Source: CAVRUD01 sp963849635 (GTDB lineage: Bacteria > Chloroflexota > Chloroflexia > Thermomicrobiales > UBA6265). Taken from it: 64,000 nt of DNA. Of the stretch, positions 9,053 through 17,736 are shown in pieces (within the stretch, counting starts at the first letter, position 1; every line of letters starts with the position of its first letter). The notes below the pieces were generated by a model. The model saw only the letters and a program-made list of their open reading frames with translations, had not been told where the DNA came from and ran no database searches. The DNA lies in NCBI GenBank assembly GCA_963849635.1, contig CAWKIA010000032.1:62001-126000 (forward strand). Direction: 5' to 3'. The position numbers were made by a program, and so were the translations under genes.

Positions 9053-10516
9053 ATGGACGGATCACGATTCGACGACCTGACCCGCACCCTGGCGGGCAGC
9101 GTCTCGCGGCGCGGCGCGCTGAAGCTCCTCCTGGGCGGCGCGGTCGCCGGCATCCGGGCCGCGGCCGGAGGTGGAGCGGCGGCCCAGGCGGCGCGCAAGC
9201 CACCTGGTTTCGAGAGGCTTGGCAAACCCTGCGACAACGGCCAACCCTGCGGCATCCACACCCAGTGCGCGCTGGGGACGTGCAAGGCGATCAAGTGCTG
9301 GATCGGCGAGGCCGTGGTCGCCAGGCTCGCCACGGAGCAGGGCAACCCGTGCCACATTTGCCAGCCTGGAAAATACTGGAGTCGATGGAGCGATGTCGCG
9401 GATGGGACGACTTGCCCGCCGGGAGACTCCGACAATCCCTGCCTCAGTACCTTCATCGGCACCTGCCAAACCGGCGAGTGTGTCGCGGAACCCCTCGCCG
9501 ATGGCACCGAGTGCGGCGAGGGGCAGACATGCTGCCAGGGCAACTGCTGCGCCACCGGGCTCCCCTGTCACCCCGTGACCGGCTGCGGCGGCTGCGACAT
9601 CGGCGGTACCCCCTACCCGGCCGGCGTAAACCTCAACAACGTCTGCCAGGTTTGCGACGCGCTCGCCAACCCCTCCGATTGGTCGCCCGCTCCCGGCAAT
9701 CCGCCCTGCGGCGACGACCTGGACCGAGTCTGCTGCAACGGCGATTGCTGCCCGCCCGGCCAGTGTTGTAGCCCCGCCGGTCTCTGCGAGGAGTGCTGCG
9801 AAACAGGAGATGGCAACCGCGTCGACGGGCAATGCGTGCCCGGCTGCACGATCGACAGCGTCCCCTACGCCGACCTCACGAGCAACCCAAACAACTACTG
9901 CGAGCTCTGCGATGCGGCCCGCGACTCCACGGCCTGGTCGCCTCGCGCCAACGAGGCGCCCTGCGGCCGGGACGACAACCGGGTCTGCTGCAACGGCGTC
10001 TGTTGCGAGCCCGATACCTGCTGCCTCGCGGACGGCACCTGTGGCGGCGAGGCGTGTGTTCCCGAGGGCTGCATGATCGACGGCGTCCCGTACGCATACG
10101 GCGCCCCTAAGCCGGACAACGTGTGCCAAATCTGCGACCCGGGCAACAGCACCACGGCGTGGTCCCCCGTGAGCATCGCCATGTGCGGCCCTAGCCAGGA
10201 CCAGTTCTGCAGCGGCGGGGTCTGCTGCGACCTGGGTATTTGCCCCGACCTCGCCACGAACACCTGCGGAGACTACTGCGACGCCGTCTGCGCCATCGGC
10301 GGCACCCTCTACTACAACGGCGACCGTAATCCCGCCAACGGCTGTGAGGTATGCGCCAGCCACACCGACCACACGGCCTGGACGCTCGTGGCCCCGAACT
10401 ACTACTGCGATCCGGACGCCCAGACCGGCGCCTGCTGCGCAGGGACGTGCTGCAACTCGGGCGAGTTCTGCAACACCAACGAGGGCTTCGTCTGCGATGC
10501 CGACAGCAGTTCATGA
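9053..10516 (+). CDS. Tat-exported cysteine-rich repeat protein B (intact)
   Basis: A 487-residue intact member of the local family and the best reference for it. The N-terminus MDGSRFDDLTRTL is followed by a twin-arginine signal, SRRGALKLLLGGAVAG, near residues 19-34. After a spacer (PPGFERLGKPCDNGQPCG) come about five cysteine modules, each opening with C-x-I-x-x-x-x-Y (CTIDSVPYAD, CMIDGVPYAY, CAIGGTLYYN), then NP-x-N-x-C-x-x-C, T-x-W-x-P, CG and paired CC (RVCCNGVCC). The C-terminus is CNTNEGFVCDADSSS. Vicinal cysteines imply dense disulfides or metal/thiol chemistry. RBS GGAGG lies before ATG 9053. No known enzyme motif is visible; function unknown. Confidence 0.8.
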   Translation: MDGSRFDDLTRTLAGSVSRRGALKLLLGGAVAGIRAAAGGGAAAQAARKPPGFERLGKPCDNGQPCGIHTQCALGTCKAIKCWIGEAVVARLATEQGNPCHICQPGKYWSRWSDVADGTTCPPGDSDNPCLSTFIGTCQTGECVAEPLADGTECGEGQTCCQGNCCATGLPCHPVTGCGGCDIGGTPYPAGVNLNNVCQVCDALANPSDWSPAPGNPPCGDDLDRVCCNGDCCPPGQCCSPAGLCEECCETGDGNRVDGQCVPGCTIDSVPYADLTSNPNNYCELCDAARDSTAWSPRANEAPCGRDDNRVCCNGVCCEPDTCCLADGTCGGEACVPEGCMIDGVPYAYGAPKPDNVCQICDPGNSTTAWSPVSIAMCGPSQDQFCSGGVCCDLGICPDLATNTCGDYCDAVCAIGGTLYYNGDRNPANGCEVCASHTDHTAWTLVAPNYYCDPDAQTGACCAGTCCNSGEFCNTNEGFVCDADSSS

Positions 10517-10604
10517 GGGCCGCGCCGACCGCAATGCAGTTGACCAGAACATCGGATGGCCAGAGCCACCTCCTGGCTCGCGAACTCGGAAATCGGAGGA
10601 CCGT

Positions 10605-11881
10605 ATGGACGGATCGCGATTCGATGACCTGTCCCGCACGCTGGCGATCGGCGCCACCCGCCGCCGCGCCCTCAGACTGCTCTGTGGCGCGGCCGTCGCC
10701 GGGTTTGCCTCCGGGTTGGGGCGGGGAGCGGCCAGCTCCGTCCTGGCCCAGGCGGATCGGGAGGACGCGGCGCGGCGGCGACCCTTCTGGAACCGGTGGG
10801 GACCGTGCGCCTCGAGTGAGGATTGCGGCCGGTTGGTTCCCTGCATCGAGGGTATCTGCTCGGCGGTCAGTGCGACATCGACGGCCAGGAGTGGGAAGTC
10901 GGGCCAAAACCGGGCAACCAGTGCCAGTATTGCCTCCCCGAGCCCGACCCGGCGATACCGGACGCATGGCGCAATCGCCCGCGAGGGATGAGATGTTCCA
11001 CGGTGACCATTGAAGTGACCGGCGATCCCGAATGCCGCACGGGGGACGGGGACAACCACTGCACTGCCTACGGCGAATGTGTGCCAATCATCGAGCCGAA
11101 TGGCGAACTATGTGGACCCAGACGAACCTGTTGCCGCGGCGTCTGCTGCGCCGAGAACCAGTGTTGCGACTCGTTGGGGCTGACGTGCGAGCATTGCGGC
11201 CCTCACTGCATGATCGACCGTGTTCCGTACTTTGACGAGGATGGTCACCCGGACGGCTTGTGCCTGATGTGCGATCCGTTCAGCAACTTCTCGTTCTGGA
11301 CGGGCGCTCCGGACAAGTTCCCGTGTGGCCCCAATCTGAACCAGGAGTGCTGTGCCGGCGACTGCCTCCCGCTCGGGGAGACGTGCTGCGGGGCTGGCAA
11401 CGGGAATCGCCAGGACGGGACGTGTGCGCCCGAGGGCTGCACGATCGACAGCGTCCCCTACGCCGACGGCGCGGTGAATCCCGACAACGAATGCCAGATC
11501 TGCGCCGTGGCCGTCAGCACAACGTCCTGGTCGTCCGGCGGGTTCGGCGGCTGCGGCCCCAACGGAGATCGGTTTTGCGCTGGCGGGGTGTGCTGCGACC
11601 TCGGCATCTGCCCCGACCTCGCCCTGGACGTCTGCGGCGATTACTGCGACGACGTCTGCGTGATCGGCGACATCCTCTACTACAACGGCGACCGCAACCC
11701 GGCGAACGGCTGCGAGCAATGCGCCGCTCACACCAGCCACACGTCCTGGACGCTCGTGGCTCCGAACTACTTCTGCGCCGACACCCAGGAACAGGTGTGT
11801 TGCAACGGGACCTGCTGCCCCGCCGGTGTGGGCTGCAATACGAATGAAGGCTTTGTCTGCGATCCCGACCTTGATTTCTGA
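10605..11881 (+). pseudogene. Tat-exported cysteine-rich repeat protein C, one frameshift
   Basis: Third paralogue, 88 bp after gene B and without its own leader copy, so probably co-transcribed with B. It starts at ATG 10605 after CGGAGG, with MDGSRFDDLSRTL and a Tat signal TRRRALRLLCGAAVAG. One missing base near 10860 separates CIEGICS from GGQCDIDGQEW. Thereafter the frame is open to CNTNEGFVCDPDLDF at 11881. Modules include CMIDRVPYFDE, CTIDSVPYADG and CVIGDILYYNGDRNP, each with CC pairs. The last ~115 residues are very similar to those of B and D, suggesting a conserved C-terminal domain. About 425 residues when repaired. Confidence 0.75.
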
Positions 11882-12048
11882 CGGTCGACGCCGGGCGCCG
11901 CGATCGCGCTAACCAATGGGAGGCACGATCTGTGAGCAAAGCTGTGAGGCATGTTCGTGGACCGCGACAACTCCCGGCGGCAGACTCGACGCATGGCCGT
12001 GGCGGCGGCCACCGTCCCGACGGCGATTCGCATCCCGGAGCCGGTTCC

Positions 12049-13002
12049 ATGCGTCCCACGATGTCGCTCACGTCCCGATACTCGCCCGTCCGGCCGCCGC
12101 CCCATGCGCCGATGGCTACCCGCCCCGCGCGGCTCGCCCTCCCGGCCGGCGCCATCACCGCCCTGATCGCGGCCAACCTCGTCTGGGGTGGCTCTGTCGT
12201 CGCCAGCGAGGCCGCCCTCACCCACCTGCCACCCCTGACACTCGCCTGCCTGCGCGTCGGGGTCGGGTGGGCGGTGCTCCGGGCACTCCTCGCCAGAACC
12301 GGGGGAAAACCCGCCTCCGGCCGGGCCCCGGCCCTCCTCGGCCTGATGGGCGTGACGGTCTTTTGCGCCACCCAGAACCTGGGATTGGGCACGGCGAGTG
12401 CCGGCACGTCCGCCCTGCTCAACGGCGCAATCCCCGTCCTGACCGGGCTGCTGGCGGCGCTCTTCCTGGGCGAACGCCTGGGCGGGTGCCGCCTCGCCGG
12501 ACTGCTGGTCTCCCTCGCCGGGATCTCGACGCTCGTCTTCCAGGGATCCGGCATGACCTCCGCCGCGGCCCTCGGCAATCTCTTGCCCCTGGCCAGCGCC
12601 GTCAGCTTCGCCGCCTACGCCGTCCTCGGCCGCCGCGTCTTCATGGGAGATAACGCCCTCGCGGTCGTCACCGGCAGCACCGGGTACGGTCTGCTCCTCC
12701 TCCTGCCCGGCGGACTCTACGAGCTGGTGACCGTCGGGATCGGCGCGGTCACCCTGCGCGATGCCCTTCTCGTCTTCTATCTGGGAGCAGGCTGCTCTGC
12801 CCTGGCCTTCGTCCTCTGCGGCTACGGCCTCGCCCGCGTTGAAGCTGCCCGCGGGGCGGCCTTCGGCAATCTGAAGCCGCTCGTCGGCTTCGCCCTGGCC
12901 GTCGTCCTCCTCGGCGAGTCCCTGACCACTGCCCAACTCGCCGGCGGCACCCTCATCCTCCTCGGCACCGCGGTCGCCGGCCGAAACGTGAGGCGGGATT
13001 GA
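12049..13002 (+). CDS. EamA (DMT superfamily) transporter
   Basis: A 317-residue inner-membrane protein with about ten hydrophobic helices in two homologous EamA halves (first: NLVWGGSVVASEAAL; second: AVSFAAYAVLGRRVF, ending LLGTAVAGRN). The family exports amino acids, nucleobases or other metabolites; the substrate is not predictable here. The ATG at 12049 has GGAG eight bases upstream; ATG 12112 is an alternative. It sits between two cysteine-rich genes on the same strand, possibly by chance. Confidence 0.88.
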   Translation: MRPTMSLTSRYSPVRPPPHAPMATRPARLALPAGAITALIAANLVWGGSVVASEAALTHLPPLTLACLRVGVGWAVLRALLARTGGKPASGRAPALLGLMGVTVFCATQNLGLGTASAGTSALLNGAIPVLTGLLAALFLGERLGGCRLAGLLVSLAGISTLVFQGSGMTSAAALGNLLPLASAVSFAAYAVLGRRVFMGDNALAVVTGSTGYGLLLLLPGGLYELVTVGIGAVTLRDALLVFYLGAGCSALAFVLCGYGLARVEAARGAAFGNLKPLVGFALAVVLLGESLTTAQLAGGTLILLGTAVAGRNVRRD

Positions 13003-13080
13003 CTTTCCGCGGGTGGGGCGTATGGTGTGGCGGGCTAGGAGATTTACCCCCTAACCCCCCGGCCCCACTAGGACCAACCC

Positions 13081-13569
13081 ATGACCCAGCCAATCAGCAC
13101 ACAGGTCATCCGACCCGCCCGGCTCGACGAGGCCGATCTGCTCCACGCCCTCACCGGCCGCTCCAGCCTCTACTGGGGATACGAGCCGGAGTTTCTCGAT
13201 TGGGAGCCGCAGGCGATCGCGGTCACGCGGGAGTTTCTGGCCGGGGCGGTCACGTACGTCCTGGAAGAGGACGGCCGCGTCCTCGGCTACTACGCCCTCA
13301 CCGGCCAGGTTCCGGACCTGCAGTTCGACAAGCTCTTCCTCGAGCCGGACGCGATCGGCACCGGCCGCGGCAAACTCCTCTGGAATCACGCCCTCGCCAC
13401 CGCCCGCGCCCTCGGCGTCACCGAGATGACCCTCTACGCCGACCCGAACGCCGCCCCCTTCTACCGCGCCATGGGGGCCGAATGGCTCGGCGAGGAGACC
13501 ACCTCCCGCCCCGGCTGGAACCTGCAGCATTTCCGCGTCCTCGTCCCGCCCGCCCCGAGGACGTCGTAA
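13081..13569 (+). CDS. GNAT-family N-acetyltransferase
   Basis: A 162-residue acyl-CoA-dependent acetyltransferase fold. After a substrate-recognition N-terminus (RSSLYWGYEPEFLDW) come the central strands (VLGYYALTGQVPDLQFDKLF), the acetyl-CoA loop region IGTGRGKLLWNHALATA, and the C-terminal DPNAAPFYRAMGAEWLG. The start ATG follows a CCCCCTAACCCCCC fragment of repeat R2 at about 13037-13050 and has no obvious ribosome site, so translation may depend on the upstream EamA gene. Substrate unknown. Confidence 0.85.
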   Translation: MTQPISTQVIRPARLDEADLLHALTGRSSLYWGYEPEFLDWEPQAIAVTREFLAGAVTYVLEEDGRVLGYYALTGQVPDLQFDKLFLEPDAIGTGRGKLLWNHALATARALGVTEMTLYADPNAAPFYRAMGAEWLGEETTSRPGWNLQHFRVLVPPAPRTS

Positions 13570-13597
13570 CCGCCCTTAGCGCCCGATCCCCCCTTTT

Positions 13598-13690
13598 CTA
13601 GGCAATACCCCCTCCGTCAATCTCGGCAGCTTTACGGATGCCCGCCGTCCTCCCACGGCGCACCGTAGGGTCAGCAGCTCCACCGCCGGC
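13598..13690 (+). repeat. diverged leader upstream of cysteine-rich gene D
   Basis: Third and most diverged copy of the leader at 6625 and 8916 (CTAGGCAATACCCC, then CGGCAGCTTTACGGATGCCC and CGCACCGTAGGGTC), 60 bp before gene D. Confidence 0.6.
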
Positions 13691-13749
13691 TGGCCTCGGC
13701 CTTGGCCCCGGCGCGCAACCCTGGAGCCCGCAGGAGACCGGAGGACTGT

Positions 13750-15255
13750 ATGGACGGATCACGTTTCGATTCCCTCGCCCGCACCCTGGCCATCTCCCGT
13801 CGCGGCGCCCTCCGCGCCCTCGCCGGCGGGGCCGTCACGTCGCCCTCTGGCCGGGGCGGAAGGCGTCGCCGGCCCAGGACCGGCTCCTCCGCAGGCCGCG
13901 CGGCTTCGAGCGCCTGGGGAAACCGTGCGACAACGACGAGCTCTGCGGCATCTACACCCCGTGCCGACGGCAGTACTGCGCGCCGGTCAAGTGCTGGATC
14001 GGCGGACAGGTGGTCGACTACTGGACGCACAACCCCGACCACATCTGCCAGCGCTGCCTCGCACCGGCCAACGAAGCCTGGAATGCCTGGAGCGACGTCC
14101 GGAGGGGAAGTCGTGCGCTCCGGTCGACACCGGGAACCCCTGCACTCAGCACCTTCGTCGGAAGCTGCCAGGGCGGCGAGTGTGTCCTGCCAAGCCGCTG
14201 GTGGACGGCACTCGAGTGCGGCCCGGAGCAGGTCTGCTGCCGGGGCGAGTGCTGCGCCGCCGGACTCACCTGCAACCCCGAGACCGGCTGCGGCGGCTGC
14301 CAGATCGACGGAGGTCAACTACCCGGCAGGTATCAACCGGCAACCCCTGCCTGACCTGCGACGCCGCTCGCCAACCCCAGCGGCTGGACACCCTCGCCGG
14401 GCAACCCGCCCTGCGGCGACGACCTGGATCGGCGTCTGCTGCAACGGCGAGTGCTGCCCGCCGGACAAGTGCTGCTCCCTCGCCGGCCTCTGCGAGGAGT
14501 GCTGCGGCCCCGGAAACGGCCTGGCGAACCTCGGGGAAGGATCCTGCGAGCCCGGCTGCACCATCGACGGCCTCGTCTACGCCGCGGGGGAGACCAACCC
14601 GGCACAGGAGTGCCAGATCTGCGACCCGGACGTCAACCCGTCCGCCTGGACAAGCCGGGCGGACAACGAGATCTGCGGCCCGAACGGCGACCGCGCCTGC
14701 TGCGCCGGCGCCTGCTGCACCGACCGCGGCTGCTGCCTCCCCACCGATGTCGGTGGGCGGTGCGACATCGAGTTCTGCGGCGGGGGCGACCCCTGCGCCG
14801 GGCTCGACCCGTGCGGCTGCACGATCGACGGCGCCTTCTACGAGCCGGACGCACGCAACCCGGCGAACGAGTGCGAGTCGTGCAACATCTCGGTCAGCAC
14901 CTCCGCCTGGTCCCCGAAGACTCTTGGCTCGTGCGGCCCGAACGGGGACCGGTTCTGTGACCGGGGGGTCTGCTGCGAGTTGGGCATCTGCCCCAACGTC
15001 ACCTTGGACGCTTGCGCGGAATACTGCGATGCCGTCTGCGTCATCGGCGGCATCCTCTACTACCAGGGGGACCGCAACCCAGCGAACTCCTGCCTGCAGT
15101 GCGCCCCCAGCGCCAGCCACACCGACTGGTCGTACATGCCCTCGAATTACTACTGCGACCCGGTCGCCCAAACGGGCGCCTGCTGCTTCGGGACGTGCTG
15201 CGGCGCCGGCTCTTGGTGCAACGAGTCCGGGATCTGTGAAGCCTTCGTCTCCTGA
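13750..15255 (+). pseudogene. Tat-exported cysteine-rich repeat protein D, many frameshifts in 5' half
   Basis: Fourth paralogue. It starts at ATG 13750 (after ACCGGAGG) with MDGSRFDSLARTL and a Tat signal SRRGALRALAGGAV. Between about 13880 and 14430 the conserved sequence jumps frame roughly nine times: FERLGKPCDNDELCG, KSCAPVDTGNPC, STFVGSCQGGECV, CQID, VNYPAGI, GNPCLTCDAA and others appear in successive frames, all aligning with protein B. From ~14435 to the stop it is clean and carries modules CTIDGLVYAAGETNP, CTIDGAFYEPDARNP and CVIGGILYYQGDRNP. Repaired length is about 500 residues. The density of indels without loss of cysteine pattern points to poor sequence quality or very recent decay. 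Confidence 0.75.
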
Positions 15256-15310
15256 CGATCACCACCCGGCGTCCGGCGTCCGGCGTCCGGTTTTCATCAC
15301 GTTCCACGCT

Positions 15311-15348
15311 AGGGAGGCCGTTCGGTTGCGTAACCGAGCGGCCTCCCT
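15311..15348 (+). terminator. 17-bp hairpin terminator after cysteine-rich gene D
   Basis: Inverted repeat 15311-15327 against 15332-15348 with a GCGT loop and one G.U pair. It lies between gene D and the convergent SnoaL gene and could stop transcription from both sides. A period-7 CCGGCGT tandem sits just upstream (about 15266-15290). Confidence 0.75.
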
Positions 15349-15406
15349 GGCGTAAGGACTGCCGCACGATGGAGCGGTGACGTTCTACGGTGTTCTCGAA
15401 AGGACC

Positions 15407-15793
15407 TCAGGCGCTGGCGATTCCGTCGCCCCAGGGGTTGTCAATCACAAAGCGCCAGGTGCCATCAGCCTGGCGACGGGCGACGTCCGACGTCTGGGAG
15501 GCGACGTGGACCGGCTCACCGTCGGGTCCGGTGCCGTCCAGGCTCCACCGTGAGATCAGGAGCGCCATGTCGCCGGAACGAACCGTGGTCAGATGTTCTA
15601 GCGTCGCCCTTGGATTCAAGGCAACGAGCGCGGCGTTGGCTTCGCGAATGGCGGAGGGGCCGGTAACGACGGTTCCGGGCGCGGACACGAACGCGGCCTC
15701 CGGTTCGTACAGGGTATCGAGCGCATCGAGGTCGCCGCGGTTGACCCCGTCGGCCCAGAGATGATGCAGCATTTCGGGGGTGGTAGCAGGCAT
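15407..15793 (-). CDS. SnoaL/DUF4440-like NTF2-fold protein
   Basis: A 128-residue NTF2-like protein of the SgcJ/EcaC or DUF4440 type. It opens MPATTPEMLHHLWADGVN, with RGDLDALDTLYEPEAAFVS, the GPSAIREANAAL helix and the closing strands DVARRQADGTWRFVIDNPWG. The start at 15793 is supported by GGAG eight bases upstream; a 12-codon extension exists. Members act as small isomerases or cyclases, or as stress proteins of unknown substrate. It shares orientation with the FAD oxidase 74 bp upstream and may be co-transcribed. Confidence 0.78.
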   Translation of the reverse strand: MPATTPEMLHHLWADGVNRGDLDALDTLYEPEAAFVSAPGTVVTGPSAIREANAALVALNPRATLEHLTTVRSGDMALLISRWSLDGTGPDGEPVHVASQTSDVARRQADGTWRFVIDNPWGDGIASA

Positions 15794-15866
15794 AAGATGC
15801 TCCAATCGAGTCAAAGCGGATGGAGGCAACGAAGGATCTAAATTACCGGCCAGCCGCTATTGCTAG

Positions 15867-17255
15867 CTACCCGGCCGGCGGGATGTTCTGGTTCATCCGG
15901 AAGACGTTGTCTGGGTCGAAGCGGCGCTTGAGAGCGGCCAGCCGCTCGTAGTTCTCTCCGTAGGCCCGCCGTACCCGCTCCATGCCGTCGTCGTTGCCCA
16001 GGTCGTTGACATAGATGCCGCTGCCCAGTTCCGGTTCCAACGCGGCGTAAAGACTCCGTGTCCAGACGATGTTGCGCTCGTTTTCCGCGGGGTTGGTCCA
16101 ACTGGAGAGGGCGACGATATCGAACTGGAGGTCGCGGTGCCCATAGGCGGTCTCCGTCTGGCCGATCCGGGCGTACGCCCCGTGGCATTCGCCGATCGCG
16201 ATCGCGGTGTTCGGCGACGGCGCCCGGCCCGCGAACTCGACCAGCGCATCGATCGCCGCGTCGTTGATGCGGGCGGTCAGCCCCGACTTCCAGTAGTTCA
16301 TCCGTCCGTGCGGGAAGGCTGGCCCCAGCAGGCCCTGCATCGTCTGGTACGGGATCGGTCCGATCGTGTCGGCGACCGGCCGGCCAAAGCCGCGCAACGG
16401 CGCCAGCAGATGCTCGCCCTCAGCGATCGGCCCGACGTAGCACGGGACGAGCGCCACCACCGCGCTCCCGTCCGGACCGGTCAGCAGAGCAGCGTAGGTC
16501 GTCAACTCGTCCGGCTGCGAAGCGGCGAAGTCGCGGTAGAACCGGAGGACATCCCGGGCACGATCGAGCGGGTGGATAACCATCCCGCCCAGCACCGTCG
16601 TCACCGGATGGAGCCGGTAGGTGAAGGACGTTGCGACCCCGAAATTGGCCCCGGCGCCGCGCATTGCCCAGAAGAGATCCGGGTTCTCCTCGGCACTGGC
16701 CCGGACCAGATCGCCGCCGGCTGTGACGACATCGACCGAGACGAGGTTGTCCAGGGAGAGTCCGTACTTACCCGTAAGCCACCCCTGGCCGCCACCGAGG
16801 GTCAGTCCCGCGATACCGGTGGTGCCCACGACGCCACCGACCGTCGCCAGTCCTACCGCCTGGGTCGCCGCGTCGAACTCCTCCCAGAGCAGCCCCGGCT
16901 CTGCCTGGGCCGACGCCGCCCCGGTGTCGATGGCGATTCCCTTCATCTGAGAGAGGTCGATCATCACGCCGCCGTCGCAGACTGCCAGGCCGGCAACGTT
17001 GTGCCCGCCGCCCTTGATCGAGAGAGGCATCGCCTGCTCCCGCGCGAAGGAGACCGCTGCACGCACATCGCCGGCCCCCTCGCAACGGACGATCAATGCT
17101 GGCCGCCGGTCGATCATCGCGTTCCAGACCGACCGCGCCGCGTCGTAGCCATCGGCGCCGGGCAGGAGCAGGCTTCCTCGGAGCTGCCCCCGCAACGCCT
17201 GCACCGCGTCCGCATCCACCGACTCCCCGACTGCTTTCACGTCCTGGAGAACCAT
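15867..17255 (-). CDS. FAD-binding oxidoreductase, berberine-bridge type
   Basis: A 462-residue flavoprotein of the PCMH/BBE class, which oxidises sugars, alcohols or alkaloid-like compounds. The FAD-binding N-terminus contains GGGHN at residues 82-86, whose histidine is the usual covalent flavin site. The region GGGQGWLTGKYGLSLDN, where bicovalent members have a cysteine, has none, so single attachment is expected. A substrate domain follows, and the BBE tail YGENYERLAALKRRFDPDNV ends in FRMNQNIPP. No signal peptide, so probably cytoplasmic. Length is normal. Confidence 0.9.
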   Translation of the reverse strand: MVLQDVKAVGESVDADAVQALRGQLRGSLLLPGADGYDAARSVWNAMIDRRPALIVRCEGAGDVRAAVSFAREQAMPLSIKGGGHNVAGLAVCDGGVMIDLSQMKGIAIDTGAASAQAEPGLLWEEFDAATQAVGLATVGGVVGTTGIAGLTLGGGQGWLTGKYGLSLDNLVSVDVVTAGGDLVRASAEENPDLFWAMRGAGANFGVATSFTYRLHPVTTVLGGMVIHPLDRARDVLRFYRDFAASQPDELTTYAALLTGPDGSAVVALVPCYVGPIAEGEHLLAPLRGFGRPVADTIGPIPYQTMQGLLGPAFPHGRMNYWKSGLTARINDAAIDALVEFAGRAPSPNTAIAIGECHGAYARIGQTETAYGHRDLQFDIVALSSWTNPAENERNIVWTRSLYAALEPELGSGIYVNDLGNDDGMERVRRAYGENYERLAALKRRFDPDNVFRMNQNIPPAG

Positions 17256-17320
17256 CGCTGACCGCTCCTTTTCACCTATTCCGATGAACGTCTGTCCGTC
17301 CGCCTCACCGCCGGATCGCC

Positions 17321-17533
17321 CTACCGGACGACCATCGCCACCAGCACGCCGGCCACCCCGGCCAGTCCCACCGCGACCCCGGTTACCGCCCGGGCAACCG
17401 CCGCGCGGCGGGTACTACCGGCCGCCGCGACCGCCTCCCGCGCCGACTGCACGAGCCACCCCATGGCGTTCGCCCGCTCGACGCGGCTGCGATGCTCCGT
17501 CATCGCGAGATCCCGGTGAGCCATCGCGATCAT
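17321..17533 (-). CDS. small single-pass membrane protein
   Basis: A 70-residue protein starting at ATG 17533 with an AAGGAGG ribosome site six bases upstream. A charged N-terminus (DLAMTEHRSRVERANAMG) precedes a C-terminal hydrophobic helix (TGVAVGLAGVAGVLVAMVV). No family recognised. It lies upstream of the FAD oxidase on the same strand and diverges from the large regulator at 17737, so it shares the candidate operator region. Confidence 0.6.
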   Translation of the reverse strand: MIAMAHRDLAMTEHRSRVERANAMGWLVQSAREAVAAAGSTRRAAVARAVTGVAVGLAGVAGVLVAMVVR

Positions 17534-17612
17534 CGTCGTCCTCCTTGTGCCGATTGCCCGGGGCATTGCTGACCGCCGGATTTCCCTTGGACGACGTCAC
17601 TCTAGGCACCCT

Positions 17613-17676
17613 CGATTACCAGGCCATTACCAGCCGCACGCCTTGCCAGGGCCAACGTGGTAATCGCCGGTAATCG
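17613..17676. promoter_or_regulatory. four-site candidate operator for the adjacent SARP-type regulator
   Basis: Two direct copies of ATTACCAG at 17615-17622 and 17626-17633 (11-bp period) face two copies of GGTAATCG at 17659-17666 and 17669-17676 (10-bp period), the reverse complement of CGATTACC at 17613. SARP-family activators are known to bind direct heptamer repeats spaced about one helical turn, and a gene with a SARP-like N-terminus begins 60 bp downstream. Autoregulation is inference. Confidence 0.6.
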
Positions 17677-17736
17677 ACGCTTGTCTCTCCCCGCGCCAGG
17701 GCGTACTGTGTCGCCACGCAATCGGTCGATACGGTC

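Noticed and set aside
6775..15255. Programmed ribosomal frameshifting in the cysteine-rich family
   Set aside because: Break points differ between paralogues, there is no recurrent slippery site, and paralogue B needs none.
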